A stretch of 64,000 bases of DNA, taken from contig CP137674.1 in the NCBI GenBank assembly GCA_037976565.1, forward strand, positions 5,889,284 to 5,953,283, in the 5' to 3' direction. Below the pieces are notes generated by a model. That model did not search any database and was not told the origin of the DNA. It worked only from the letters and a program-made list of their open reading frames with translations. This DNA is from Mesocentrotus franciscanus. Lineage: Eukaryota; Echinodermata; Echinoidea; Camarodonta; Strongylocentrotidae. Shown one piece after another: positions 1-13,057 of the stretch. The number at the start of each line of letters is the position of its first letter. Position 1 is the first letter of the stretch. The position numbers were made by a program, and so were the translations under genes.

Positions 1-1900
1 TTCCTAGCAGTCTCCACATTCATATGACATTTGTGTTGTTGTTGTATTCTATTGTAAATGTTTTTCTTTAACTTGTACACTATGTTTTGTATGTTATATG
101 TTTGTTATAATGTTTTATATATATATATATCTCACTAAATCCCACTTTACGTCACCAATACCCTCTACATGCTTTGTGATGAAAAACATACAAGTTTACA
201 GTCTGTTTAACCAAGAAAGAACAATAAACAAAAACAACAATATTAAAGTAACTGTGACAAATATTTTAGAAAAAGCCGCACACAAAGAAACAATTACCTT
301 TTAATCTTTACTAGAAACAATCTTCATAATTTGTATTAATTTACTTGGAATTGATTGCATTCTGTGCGTGTGAACAATATAAAAAAGAGCGTAATCCCTC
401 TACACCCCCTCCATCCTGTATTCTCCCTCCTCTTCTCTTTCCATCTGGGACTTTTTTTAAAAACAAGATTGTTGTTGTGTCCCCTGAAGTTGGGAAACTA
501 TTCAGTGTCATGAGCTCAGGATCATTGACATTGCTTTCCGACTATAAAATTGAAATTGTCGAGTTGGTGCTGATTTTGTATAGTCTGCAGGCTTAGACCC
601 AACGTTTACACCAAAGACAAACGTCCACAAGAGCCTTGAGCCTAGACTAAGTTTGTCAATCTGGTTGTGTGAGGAGCTTGCTGCACGAAACTCTTGAAAA
701 GAGCAGAGAACATGCAGAGGTTATGATGTCTATGGTCTGACAGTTCAGACCCTTTATCGAAGAGTTATGTCTGACAAAGGTCTGTGCATGCAAACTAGTT
801 CTGTAGCGAGTGCCGAACTTGAGACGGACGCTCCTCGCATACTTTTGACCTTGAGGTCATACCCCTGTCATCTTATTTGGCACGGGACTCATCACATGAC
901 AGTGACGTCATACAGATTCACCGTACAGTGCTGTATCTGATTGCTGGTACCAGGAACATGTACAGCCATACTTGAGAGAGATCTCAGAGAGTTGGCGAAC
1001 CCACTCGTCAATGACGTCACAATCAATACGTAAGATGCTATTATGGTAAAAGGGTTCGAGTAATGACCACGGTGACAAAATAATGCCAACAACAAAACAA
1101 AACAAAACAAAGCATAACAGAACAAACAGACAAACCATGAGTCATACAAACAACAGAAGAAAAGAAGTTTTAGTTTTTTTACTTTATTTAGGTTGGATTT
1201 TATTGGTCTCTTTCGTCTTCCTTCCCTACCCATTTTGTATTCCTTTTATTAAACCCTAGTAAAGTACATTGATCTATTGTGCACAGTCATACTATGTACC
1301 ACATCCTTGTGTAAATATCATACCTGGAACTATGTGTTATCGTTTTATAAACAAAAATAATTTACACGAAAAAGATATAAATTGTTGGCACAGACACTAC
1401 TTATTTAGTTATTTATGGATTTTTTAAAATTTAATATTCATGATGCAAAGTCAAACACGAATGTATAGCGCGTGATTCCAGTTTAACTATGGTTGGCAGT
1501 GAATTTATTAAACTTTTAATGTCTTTAAAAAAATAATTTTAATATTAAAGTCATCTTCCAAACCATAAAGAGTTTTCAGAGTCTCCTCCATAGGAAAACC
1601 GATGAGTAATATTCTGTTGATTTGCAATGCGACACTTTTTTACATCCCCAGTGAAATGATTTCCTTCTCCCTAGACGGGTCATGGTCATCATTTTCTTGC
1701 TAATAATCATGATAATAATCGTGTCGTGTCTGACGGCCGTCTCGAAAAAGGTCATAATTATTAATCCCTCGGTGATCGTTAAACTTACAGCTAATTAAAG
1801 GATGAACTCAAGGATGAAACTAAAACCGATACAAAGAAAAGTGTTAATTCAGATGTGGTAAAGCATCATCCAAGGCAACAAAATCTGCGGTATGTATTTG
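1..1900. other. Intergenic, no gene recognised
   Basis: I see no coding exon, RNA gene or recognisable mobile element. There is a short TA dinucleotide run near 115-131. Open frames here are short and without recognisable domains. Confidence 0.5.
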
Positions 1901-1967
1901 ATTTAACACATTAATGCTGTATTTAAATAATATTGTACATCTTATTCCTTGAAACTAGAACAAGGGT

Positions 1968-2090
1968 GGGGGTAGAGGTAGAGAAATAAACAAAGACAAA
2001 GAGTGACAGATAGAGACAGACAGACAGAAGTGAAGGGGAAAGGGGAAGGGAGGAAGAGAGAGAGAGGGAGAGAGAGAGAGGGGGGGGGTA
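1968..2090. repeat. GA-rich low-complexity tract
   Basis: Purine-rich stretch ending in GA dinucleotide runs and a run of G at 2081-2089. It produces Ser/Leu/Pro-rich open frames on the minus strand that are artefacts of composition. Confidence 0.85.
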
Positions 2091-2099
2091 TTGAAAATA

Positions 2100-4200
2100 A
2101 ATTATAACCACAGGTACAGAACATGGCCGTTAACCTCCAATTCTTTGAAATATTTCATTGAAAGTAATGGCGTTCATTCCTTCACGCAAAATCACATTAT
2201 TCTTTCCCCACAATACTTAAGCTGTAAGCGGTCTTCCAATAATAATTGTTTTCATAATTTCATTAGTGCTCAAGTTCAGATCCTCTTAATAATCTCACAT
2301 GACTATTAGCATGATTAGTCACGTGATAACCTAAACAAATTGTTTATAATTATTCTGGTCATCTTGGGTTACATTTTACAGAGCAGGATACTGCTTCAAA
2401 ATCCTTGTCATTGTGACGTCACGAGACAGCATGGTGAAAGGAGGAAGGATTCCATTATTTCTCCACCCCTTTATTGACCCCCTTTCTAAGCACCGACGTC
2501 ACACAAAGCTCCGGACATGAACAGTGACGAAGGGTTTTTACAGATTTCATCGTTTTACAAGCTGTCGCCTGATGTTTGTTTACGTTGTTAATGTTTTGTA
2601 AATATAAATGATTTTTTTTTTCTGTTTAGATGTAACAAGTAATTTTTCCTATTTGTCACATTACAGTAATTTGCCTTTCTTGAAATTTTTTTTTTTCTCT
2701 TCTCCCATCCCTCCTTCTCCCAGGCTTCTATTTGATTTTTTTCTTCATACAGGCCGTCATTTATCATTTGACAAATAATCCCCGCCTTTATGCTACATCA
2801 AGTAGGCCTATTCAAACATAGTACAAAGTCTTTTCTTTTTATTTTTTTTTATCTATAATGACTCGTGTTGGAAATGATTTCAAGTTGAAAAATATATGTA
2901 CCATGCATCCGCCTTCGTTCTATAATCTGATAATGAAACGGAAATATAAAAAATAAATTAAATCAAAATCATTTCAAGTATACGACCGGGTTAATACTGA
3001 TTATTCTATTTAAAGAAGTTGCACTAGAAGTGCATAATTCCACTGGTATAATGACCATTGATGTACCTACCTGCATGTGCCATGCAAGGAAGGGGTTAAT
3101 TTTTTTATATAATTATAACAGCCTTTTAATTAATATCTCATGATGACGTTTTCATTGCAGATTTTATAATACCAGCAACTAAATAGTATACATAATTACA
3201 AATACATCTGCAAATGCGGCGTCCGGATCTTCTTTTTTTTTTTTTTTTTTGGTTAGTGGTTGTAATTTTCCATCACTTCAGTTTCAGGCCGCTATCTATA
3301 ATTATTACCAATGGCATTGCTCGTTTGTATTCAGAATACTTACACCATCTCATTACACACTGCTATATTTCCTCGTCTTAATTGAATAACATTCCTCTTC
3401 AATGATGCTACGCCTTAGATTGTTTCCCTCTCTTAGTGGGGAGGTGGCAGACGACAGTGTTTTTTTCCTGCTTGCAAGGACACAACGACACAAATTGAAG
3501 AAGAGCTTAAAGACAGTCAAAGGTTAATTATGTTGCATAAAATACTTAAAAAAAAAAGAATTTGGTTAAGTATCTTACCAGCGTAACACCAATAATCAAG
3601 ACGAAAATGAAGTCACTCTTCAGCCAATTGTTAAAGGCATCGTTTAACAATGTTAAATCTGAGATGCATGGCCCTACGTGTAATCAGTGCCTGTGATATG
3701 GTGTAATATTGAAGCCCTAACAAAAATTGCGCTTTCAAAATGATCATGAAGTGCCTCAAAAAAGTATAAATCTTTGAGTGACCGGTTTTACCATACTCAT
3801 TTTCCCCAATATAGTGTTATAAAAACCGTTAGGAAAACGAAAAATGAAATTTCGATATCCAATCATCAATATCTTAATAATCAGACGGGCGATCGGCTTG
3901 TAAAAGTCATGGGATTCCTGACTGACCTTAAGGTTTATAATTATGATTGCAGCATGAGCTAAATCCTGGATTTTGTTTCAGAATCTGAGGCAAAGTTACC
4001 GAGTCACTTTAAATGAGTACATGTTAGTACATGTCATCATTTTTGGAAGGAATATCGCCTATCAGAGTTTTAGGTTCATGGTGATAGAGCCAGTGTGTGC
4101 ACATGAGTGCATATGAAACAAGAATCCAATATAATTATCATTATTTGTAGTGTAAGAAGAAATAAGTAGCAGGTGGCATCGATGAATTACAAAAAAAGAC
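2100..4200. other. Intergenic, no gene recognised
   Basis: AT-rich sequence with a poly-T run at about 3231-3250. No splice-bounded coding segment or recognisable repeat family was seen on either strand. Confidence 0.45.
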
Positions 4201-4204
4201 AGAC

Positions 4205-4247
4205 AGAAAAAGGAAGTCGGAGACAGAGAGAGAGAGAGAGAGAGGGG
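4205..4247. repeat. GA dinucleotide microsatellite
   Basis: An uninterrupted AG/GA run of about 20 bases inside a purine-rich stretch. Confidence 0.85.
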
Positions 4248-4603
4248 GGTGGAATTGAACGTTGAGAATGGAAATATGTAGGTACTGTCATACTTTGAAA
4301 ATAAAGTGTTTTCATCGTTTTCTTGTATGACGAAAGTGGAATGAAGACATAATATTTGTAAAGAACATCAACACTCACTATATCAACACCCACATTTTTC
4401 TTCGAGCAATATAATTGAAAACCCATGTCCATTATCCGATTTCATTTTATCCGTGTTCTTCCTAGACTGATAGTGTATATATTAAATGGCGGTAATATAA
4501 TTACCACTAATCCAGAGTGATTGCCATTTAATTCTTGGACATTTAATATCATTCATTTAAACAAAAACACTATTTTAAGTCGTTGTACATTATCCCGATA
4601 ACA

Positions 4604-5370
4604 CCGGGTCCCTACTTTGTAGTAGGTCGATTCTACCATGGACCTATTACGGATGGACATTCGACGTGATTCTTTCTTTGATCCAACGAGATCCGCCGCC
4701 TTCTGATTATGTGCATCTTAATGAGAACATTCAGCTGTTTTAACAATAACGACTGCGTAAGCATTTTCGGTCATTGGCAAAGGAGCAGTTTCCCTCTCTT
4801 GGGTTTTGTTTGGATGGTGTGCTCTGTAAGAGTGTGTCTTAAATAAAAACTTTACCAATGGGGAGCAGCAAAGTTGAAAAGCAGACGATTTTGGTGATAT
4901 GAAATTTATTATTACTGATTCGCACACTTTCGCACGCACCAATGACCAGATAAAACAATTAGAAGGCTATGATCTTTATAAGCCCTGTGCGTTGTAACTC
5001 TGGAATATTATGAGGGAATTGGGGGAAACGGGATTTTAAATCACAAACAATCCAAATATAACCTCTATCTGGTAATATCAACATGTTTTTCAAAATAAAA
5101 CACTGTACACGGAACAACAATTTCTGATTATAAATCAGAACTGCACATCGATTTCCCATGATTTAAGCGATTTATTATCTTCTGCGCATGTATATTAACA
5201 TGTGTAAAATCACTATCTTGATTCTGTCCCGGCTTATTGGCGGCGGACCTCATGAGATCAAAGTGAAGAAACATGTACGGAATTTTATTGAAACGACATT
5301 GACGGAGACAATCACAATGAATTCGTTAACAAAACGACGAATGTCCATCCGTAATAGGTCCATGATTCTA
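4604..5370. repeat. Imperfect inverted repeat, possible degraded MITE
   Basis: The segment around 4634-4700 (GGACCTATTACGGATGGACA, then TTTGATC and CCGCCGCC) recurs in reverse complement at about 5243-5365 in matching order, with extra sequence between the matched blocks. The spacer is about 540 bases. A related piece (CATGGACCT, TAGTAGGT, ACACCGG) reappears near 9500-9560, so this looks like a dispersed element. Ends and target duplication could not be fixed. Confidence 0.4.
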
Positions 5371-5479
5371 CTATGCTTTCGAGTAATATAGGCTAACAAA
5401 ATCCCATTTCCTCTCGTAACTTTTGTAATGACAAGGGTAATAGTCCATAACATTTGGTGATTTTTCTGGTTGCTCATCT

Positions 5480-8400
5480 AAACTGAACTGATATTAAAGC
5501 TATGTTCATGCCATTTTCAATAATTTAGTTTCAGAATATTTGTGGTAAGAAGGAAAAAAATAACAACCAGTTCTTCCCGTTTCAGTTTCAGATACTTAGA
5601 ATAAACTTAGAATAAACTTAGAATAAACCAATCCTTCGGTACTTCATAGCAAATTCTTGTACTTTTCCTTCACGAATAGTATGAAAAAGTTATTCCTGGA
5701 CTAAATGTTTTCGCTGCAAAACTTCAGAGCTTTAATCGTGCAAACAAAAATGCCGAATATTCTAGAAATGCGACCAATGCCATTATACATACATTTTAAA
5801 TTAAATAATGACTTGTGTCGAGAAAAAAAAGTTTTGTCAATGCTTTTTTAGGGAAATGAACAAACAATTATTTGTCAATAAATAATATTTATCTGTTAAA
5901 CATTCCAAAAACAGTTCCAAAAGTAATTAGGGGTACAGTGTAGGTCTACATTGTATTCTATGCATCAACAATTAATGTAACCATACATAATAGTTCTTTA
6001 CTGTTGTTGTTTTGTTATTTTTAAAACTTTTTTGGTTTGTTTGTGTGTTTGATCGCTATACTTTTGTTGTTAGTCTCTGTGTTTGTTCGTTCTTGTTTGC
6101 TCGTTCACAAAATTTTAGAATTGAAAATTCAATTGATATTCCTGCATAAATCGTCATCTTGTAGAGCATTGATCGGATTTGGTCCCGTTTGTTGCACACA
6201 TTATAGTGTCAATATTCTACGAATTAAATAGTCACTGTTTTTGTTTTGAAATGGACCTGAGCTGAAAAAATAACTACTTACATCTTGAAGGAGGGCTACA
6301 CCAAATTTTCATCACACTACGCACACATAACGATATCAAGTGACTGCTGGCTATTTATAGTCATTACAATAAGAGTAATATTCCGTTGGTCAAGCATGCA
6401 TGATCAGGCGTGAACAAATATTTAGCATGCCAACAGAATTATTATTCTACAACCCAGACGCTCGTTATGATATCATCCACTATAAGCTGAAACATCATTA
6501 TTTTACACTACCATTATTATAATGGCGCAAAGTGTAACAATGTTTCAATATTTCATGTTTTTTAAACGATCCATAGTTTTTTGCAACAACAACGAACATC
6601 GAAAGGGAATTGGATTGAAATTGAATAGGCGATCGTTCGGTGAGCGACTTGCTTCGGTGACCTGTCAATCTTCAATTTTAAACCTTCAACCCCATTCCCC
6701 AACCCAAGTCCTATAGCCCCAATTCTACTTTTTGACGAAATAAAGCCCATATAACTAAAAACGTCGTCGCCCAATAATTACAAATGATTACGTCGGATCT
6801 GTTAACTTTAAAACAATTTTAAAAATAAAACAAATGCCTGCCTTCCAAGACTAGCTTAATTACAAGCGTAATGAGTGAAACCACAATGACCTTGATGACG
6901 TATGAGCAATATTTTTCGCTACGGTGGGAGGTCAACATTTATTTCAAAGTTGACTGTATTCTCAGAGGAGAAATGAAAACAAGATGGAATAGATGGTCCC
7001 TTTCAGTTCATGGTTGACTCGTGTTCTGTTTTTCTTCTACTGATCATGATCATGCTTCTTCTTGCGACAACCTTCATCATAGTATCATGATTCATCAGTT
7101 GTCTTTACCATGACGCCCCCTCCCTCTCTTTCTCTCTCCCTCATTCTCTTCTTTCGTTATCCTTTTCATTAGGACTGTATTCAAACCTCAAGCCCTCAAC
7201 TACAACGAAAACCCCACCCAAAGCAGTACTTTGTGGCTTTAGCCCTATGCGTATACGTCCAACGTTAAAAAAGGAGATGCTATTTAATTTGTTCCTCCCC
7301 CTATAGTTGAGGTAAATTTGTGTAACTCTTAATTGACTACTCTACCGAAGTTATGGCTCCCATGGCGCCTTTCTCGTTTGTTATTAAACAAAACTCTTCT
7401 ATACATAAAAAATATAGTTCTCTGATTCAGCCCCTTTGTAACAACTGATCACATGTATAATGTGGTTATTGCAATTCTTTTGAGATGTAAGAGTTTGATT
7501 ATCTTTCTCCATTTAGCTTGTCTTAATAGTATACTATAACTTCAATATTAAGTGTGTCTATATCTGACTAAATTTTATCTCCTGTATTTCACGCGTTGTT
7601 TATTCCCTATTTTTATATAGTTATTGTCATTTCCATTATTGCATGTCAAAATCAGAGCATTTTTTTTCTTCAACAGAAGTCGCCATATGCCTTTGAATAT
7701 CGACTGAATTACCAAATCTTAATTATTGAAACCGTAGCCAGTATACATTGTATATAAATAATAATACAAATACGACTAGAAATATAGACTATAATATACA
7801 CTGTATACTTATCGATCTTATCGGTATGTATGGAATGTCAACGTACAAGGCGGCTCTAGTGTGTAGATTGCATTGCGGTCATCCCAGTTCACAGTAAAAT
7901 TCCGCCCCATTCATAAAAAAGAGGTACTTGAAAATAGATGGACTGAAAACCTTATAACCTATGAGTAAGCCCCTCTCTGGGCCCTCTTTATTTACAATAC
8001 AATGATAATAATAGAAGATTTTTCGTTGTTACTGTCGAACATAAGTGAAAGAATGCTATTTGTGTGTCATTGTGAATTCCTCAAGGGCACTCGAGCAGGG
8101 CACTACAATACTGTCTTATCTGTGTATAAGCCTCTCATTGAAGATCCTTGTAAAAATGATGTGAAGAGTGATGAGTACAATCTTTAAATTGATGCTATTT
8201 TGAGCAATTAACACATTGGAAAACAGAGGGTAAGCCTATAATATATACTGAAAAGGAACGTAAAAATGTTTACGTGAAGTGCCCCCCCCCTCCCCACCTC
8301 AAGCACAGGGATTATAGCTCTTCAATACCAAAAGTAAACTAAAGCGAATTAACGACGTCCATCAAACAGCATTTCATGATCACGGGTGAAGAAGAACAAA

Positions 8401-8940
8401 ATTCCATCTTTATATTTGACGGAAAATCCAAACACACATAAGTTTACTTCATGAGTCTCTTATCAATATTCTTTAAAATAAATATCATGGCAGAACATTA
8501 TTTTTCCTGTCTATTTTTTTCGAGACCTTTTATGTTTCCACATTTTTCTTCTCAATCGATGAATCATGATGGTACACTCATGTACTTCGCTTTTCGTCGG
8601 GTAACTTTGCTCTATTGTAATGTACGAATGAAACGCTATGTCAAAAGAAATTTATTATTTTTCGAAGTATTATCAACGTCACTGTGAATTTCAATCAGTG
8701 TAAGCTTGGCGAAAAATATAAAGTGACGGTGTGAACATGAATAAATAAAAGTTAAAAAAAAATCATGCGCATAAAAGTATTCACCTGAAATCAGTCAAAA
8801 CTTTTACAATAACAATGTCCTACATAATTATTTTTCCTTTTCAATAATCCAAACGGACAAACAAAACAAAGTAAAAAGGAAAGAAGAAAATAAAAAGGAC
8901 CTTTGTGTATAATTATGACGATATGACACTAATTTAAAAA
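5480..8940. other. Intergenic, no gene recognised
   Basis: AT-rich sequence. There is a short triplication of TTAGAATAAAC near 5596-5628, a CT-rich tract at 7110-7150 and a C run near 8281-8292. No coding exon is supportable. Confidence 0.45.
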
Positions 8941-8949
8941 TGTAGAAAT

Positions 8950-9200
8950 GAGCAAACTACTGCCAATACAGTCATAAAAGACCCCACGTTTTTTTTTTGC
9001 ATTCATAATGGCAATAACTTGGCAAGAGAACAACTTTCAAAGTCATTTACGCAATACACCGGCCGCTATCTTTTGTTTGTAAATACTATCACGTTAAAAT
9101 TGTACAAAGAAGCAAAATACTGCCAATACATAAAAAGACCCTCACGTTGTATTATACATGCATAATGGCCGTAACTTGGCAAGAGAACAACTTTGAAACT
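8950..9200. repeat. Two-copy tandem repeat, period about 160 bp
   Basis: The block containing ACTGCCAATACA, AAAGACC, CACGTT, CATAATGGC and AACTTGGCAAGAGAACAACTTT occurs at about 8955-9034 and again at about 9114-9196 with modest divergence. The intervening segment (ACACCGGCCGCTATC, about 9056-9095) has a further diverged copy at about 9541-9580. Confidence 0.6.
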
Positions 9201-9501
9201 CCTCCCCCCCCCCCTCTCCCATCACAATAACTGCTACGACAACATTTTGGCGCGCAGGTCAATGTCTGGTCGTTGTATTGATTGCGACCAATCAATATTG
9301 TCAATAGCGGTAACAAGTTTTGTTCCTACAGTGTATAATTATACCAATTACGGGCAAATTCCAACGCCTGTTCTTTTCAACACCATTATCAACATCACCT
9401 GTGTATTTTAGAGTATAATCCTTATCCTCTTTTCCCTGAATACTTCTCCCATGTAGGTCTACAAAGGGGTGATTTTTTTAAGAATGGGGTTTGAATCCGG
9501 C

Positions 9502-9546
9502 GTGGTATTACCATGGACCTCGTAGTAGGTCCATGGTATAACACCG
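9502..9546. repeat. Short hairpin
   Basis: GGTATTACCATGGACCT is followed after a few bases by AGGTCCATGGTATAACACC, giving a near-perfect stem. It shares its sequence with the inverted repeat near 4.6-5.4 kb and is probably the terminus of a small dispersed element. Confidence 0.5.
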
Positions 9547-9579
9547 GTCGCTACTCTTTTGTTTGTAAACACTATCTCG

Positions 9580-11440
9580 TTGTTGAGTTCCCGCGCTTTG
9601 ACTAGACTTGGCCTTACAGTCGTTTTGCCTTACAGAATTTCATTACGAGTCGGTTGATGAATTTATGAAATCTGTATTTACCTTCCGATAAAAAGAGGTA
9701 CACAAAAGATAGTCTTTAAGGGGCTAGTGATTATACAACGATTTGTTCAAGGGTTATATAGTTATATTGGCCCCAAACAGAACACGGTGCACACAAAATG
9801 CACAATGCTTTTATTGCGTTGGATACTCATTATATCATTTTTCTGTCGACTTTTAGTGGTAGGCTTTCGCGCTGCTCCGTATACGGCGCTGGGTTGACTT
9901 CATGAGTCGCCGCGTTTATTTCGGATGGTGAAGAAAACGAAAAGTCGGTCCGGCCTCTTAAAATATATGTGGCTTTTATCATGGAGCTAGAACACTGGCT
10001 CAGCTCCCTGCTTTTATCTTCTTTTCTCTCATGTCCCATATATATGTTATTCCCACAATGGGGCAACGTGTAAGGATGCTGCATGCTCAAATTATGTGAC
10101 AGTAACTATTGAAATCTCGTTGCATGGACGCCATGGAGAACTAAATTGCAAGTCATCCCGAGTTCCATGATCCAAAGACAGAAAACAACCAATTTACTTT
10201 GATCTGCATGCAAGCCAAGAAACCCAAACCGTCTGAATTTCAAAACTATCAGTCAACAAATACAATATATACTATGATTGGTTCTTTAGAATGTCTGTCA
10301 TTGAGGTTTTATGAATGAACGCTTTTTTCCATCCTTAGTATTGTATTCCAGGAATGCCACGTTTCCTTTTAGTAGAAGTAAACACAAAAGGGTCAAACTT
10401 CAATGGAAAGCTTACGCCCGGTGAAAAGCCGGTAGTAAAACGACATGTGCTTTCCTATACCGGTACATGATTTTTGTTTCCGTCTGAGCTGAACTACTAT
10501 TATGCCCTTTCCGTGACATAGCAAAAAGTGAACACTAATAAGTTTTGTCAAGAAAAATGTGTCCCCATATTTAGATATTTCACAAAGCCATTTTGTTTGG
10601 AGTGAACATGCGTTGATGAAAACAGAGACATTACAAAACATAATGTATTAATCAATTCATGAGGCAGGCAGGGGTCCTTATCGAAGAGATGACATATATC
10701 TTACCATTTCTGACAATCTGAAATGAAATCGAAATGTTCACTTCCAACTTGCACGCATAATTGAAGGTATATCAACAGTGCACAGAGTCAGAGAAACTGT
10801 ATGCATGCATATACTTCCCCATCTCTCTTTACACAAAACTGTTCGTGACTGTGTGCATTAGGCCTACTGCGAATATAAATACAAGAACTAATCTTAATTT
10901 TTCATTGAAGATTAGACTTCTTTAATTAAAGTTAGATTTTATTTGTAAGTTGTAGGTTCTGCAGATTACCAACTCGATCATGCACTGCAACGATGACTGT
11001 ATTTCCAGTTCTTTGATCCCGCAGAATTGTACACTCAACCTGGATGCGGTATAGGCATATCCGCCACAACGTCCACCGGCCCCTCCAACTTTATAACATA
11101 TTTGGTGATAATATTATCCCTGCATTTCTAAGTAAAACGATACTTTGAATGAAACCAATGTTCTTTAGTTCTGATCATTATATGACCCTCAAAGATTAGT
11201 GTATGATAATATGAGGAACTAAAAGGACCACGTGGCCGCTAGTTAATAACTATTCACATTGCTTATAATAATATTACCTACAATGCACTCGCTTCCTCAG
11301 TTGTAAACCGATAAATTAGTATAAATCATAATTAATCATACATTTCTACTGCATTATTTCAATCAGCAGAATGGTTGCATCACACTATAAAGAATGTGAG
11401 AAAATATATATTTCAAACAAGTACTTCTTGTAAACGACAA
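9580..11440. other. Intergenic, no gene recognised
   Basis: Nothing supportable. The open frames at 9830-10090 and 10393-10641 on the minus strand have no recognisable motif, no flanking splice logic and ordinary intergenic composition. Confidence 0.4.
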
Positions 11441-11474
11441 CAGTAATAATAAATAAATGCAGGGATGATGGAAA

Positions 11475-11677
11475 ATGAATATTACGATAACAGCAATGAT
11501 GATGATAGCAACAACAACAACCAAATAAACAACATTTTTAATAACAATAATATTATTGATAATAATGAAAAAATTATAATAATATTAATATTAATAATAA
11601 TAAGAAGAATGCTGCTGATAATGATAATAAAAATACTAATAATGATAGGAATACCACTGCTACTACTACTACCACTG

Positions 11678-11722
<45 letters not shown>

Positions 11723-11755
11723 TTACTGCAACTACTACTATTACTACTATAAATA
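11475..11755. repeat. AAT/ACT trinucleotide microsatellite tract
   Basis: Imperfect AAT/AAC-rich sequence passes into an almost pure ACT run at about 11655-11740. It generates spurious Leu-rich (plus strand) and Ser-rich (minus strand) open frames. Confidence 0.9.
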
Positions 11756-11759
11756 TATG

Positions 11760-12700
11760 AATAATAAACAGATAGGCCTATACAATATGTACACAAACAA
11801 TCGTAATGTGAACGGCCAAACACGCCGGACGTATAATAATAATAACAAGCAGAGATAGCTGTCGTGGGTGAAAAACCCACTGGTCCACATACTTCCGCCT
11901 GCATGGTAATATTTGTTTACACACGAGGGCGTTCACTGAGCCTGGCCCCCATCACAACAATGAAACACATACAATATTTTGTAGAAGCATAATATGATAA
12001 TTGTCATAATTTCCAATCAAATTTGCATGTAAACAAATCTACAGTACCACTGGTATTTATGGTACATGTATTAATGATTTCCCGTGACGGTGTATGTTAA
12101 AATGCAATCCAACCGAATTTCTGTAAGATTTTAAAATAATGCATGATTGCAATAGAGTATCATGTTGGCCTATAGCCGCCTATTGAAGTACCTCTGCTAG
12201 TAGTCGTTCAAATATTTTGGTAGATTTTAAAAACACATTTTCTTGATTATTGAATAATTATGTAGCAATAGGATGGACTGGAGGTATATACACGCATATT
12301 ATAGTTTTTTCGTACACGAAAAGTTTTATAGTATGTGAGACTCACATTATTATACAATAATTAGTAGTTATTTACATGTACACATATTTTGCATTATACA
12401 AGAGAAATATGCTGCTATCAATTATGATAACTGGCTTGATGAGTAATGTTTCGGTCATCAACACATGCATACGTCCAGAGTACCGGGAAACCACGGTCAC
12501 GAGACATTTTTTTGTATACAGCGCTATTCGAGTGCACTACGTGTGTATTATTCTTAGTAAGAAATCATTCATAGCGGTAGGCCCCTCCCAGACCTCCTTA
12601 TTTGGTTGATCACGCGCGCTGAGCATGTGGTTATGACGAATCAGCAACGTGTATTTGTAGATCATGAATATTCATTACCATACTTGAGCACATGCTTGTG
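11760..12700. other. Upstream region of the SLC6 gene
   Basis: No coding exon seen. It forms the proximal upstream region of the transporter gene and may hold regulatory sequence, but I could not identify a specific site apart from the TATA-like box listed separately. Confidence 0.35.
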
Positions 12701-12727
12701 TTTACTAATACAGACTGTTCGCGCCGG

Positions 12728-12734
12728 TATATAG
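12728..12734 (+). promoter_or_regulatory. TATA-like box for the SLC6 gene
   Basis: TATATAG lies in a locally GC-richer context about 285 bases upstream of the start codon. A start site about 30 bases downstream would give a 5' UTR of roughly 250 nt. The position is plausible, but no transcript evidence is available and an upstream non-coding exon cannot be excluded. Confidence 0.4.
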
Positions 12735-12960
12735 TAACGGCTCGCAGGGAAAATTTCCAGAAACAATCAAGATTTCATCGGAGTAACATCTCGCTTGCAA
12801 CTTTACTCCGGATTTACACTTTCACAGTCTACTTGCTCCAAGAGTACAACAACATTGGATATTTTTCTTAATTCATTACTTGCCTGATTATTATTCGTTT
12901 TGAAATTGAAATTACTGAACTAGTTGAAAACGTGTTGGTTGCTTGTTTGTTGTGATTTTC

Positions 12961-12984
12961 ATGTTTACATCTTCAGTGTTTTGA
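12961..12984 (+). CDS. Short upstream ORF in the SLC6 5' leader
   Basis: ATG at 12961 opens a seven-codon frame (MFTSSVF) that stops at 12984, 28 bases before the main ATG at 13013. If the leader is unspliced from the TATA-like box, this is the only upstream ATG I noticed close to the start and it could reduce initiation at the main ORF. Function is inferred from position only. Confidence 0.35.
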   Translation: MFTSSVF

Positions 12985-13012
12985 TCAAATCGGAATTCTT
13001 CATCAAGACATC

Positions 13013-13057
13013 ATGTCTGAAAAGACGAAGTCAGAGAAAACGGCATATAACGAAGTG
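13013..13057 (+). CDS. SLC6 coding exon 1
   Basis: Encodes residues 1-15 ([15 protein letters not shown]), a charged cytosolic start. The donor GTAAGT begins at 13058 in phase 0. This ATG was chosen because it opens the frame that runs through all exons and lies downstream of a plausible promoter; the next in-frame ATG, at 13560 in exon 2, would still keep all membrane segments. Confidence 0.8.

Noticed and set aside
892..1233. 113-codon minus-strand ORF
   Set aside because: It depends on an AACAA-rich run that gives a Phe/Leu/Cys stretch; no homologous motif and no splice context.
11482..11904. 140-codon Ser-rich ORF
   Set aside because: It is a translation of the ACT/AAT microsatellite.
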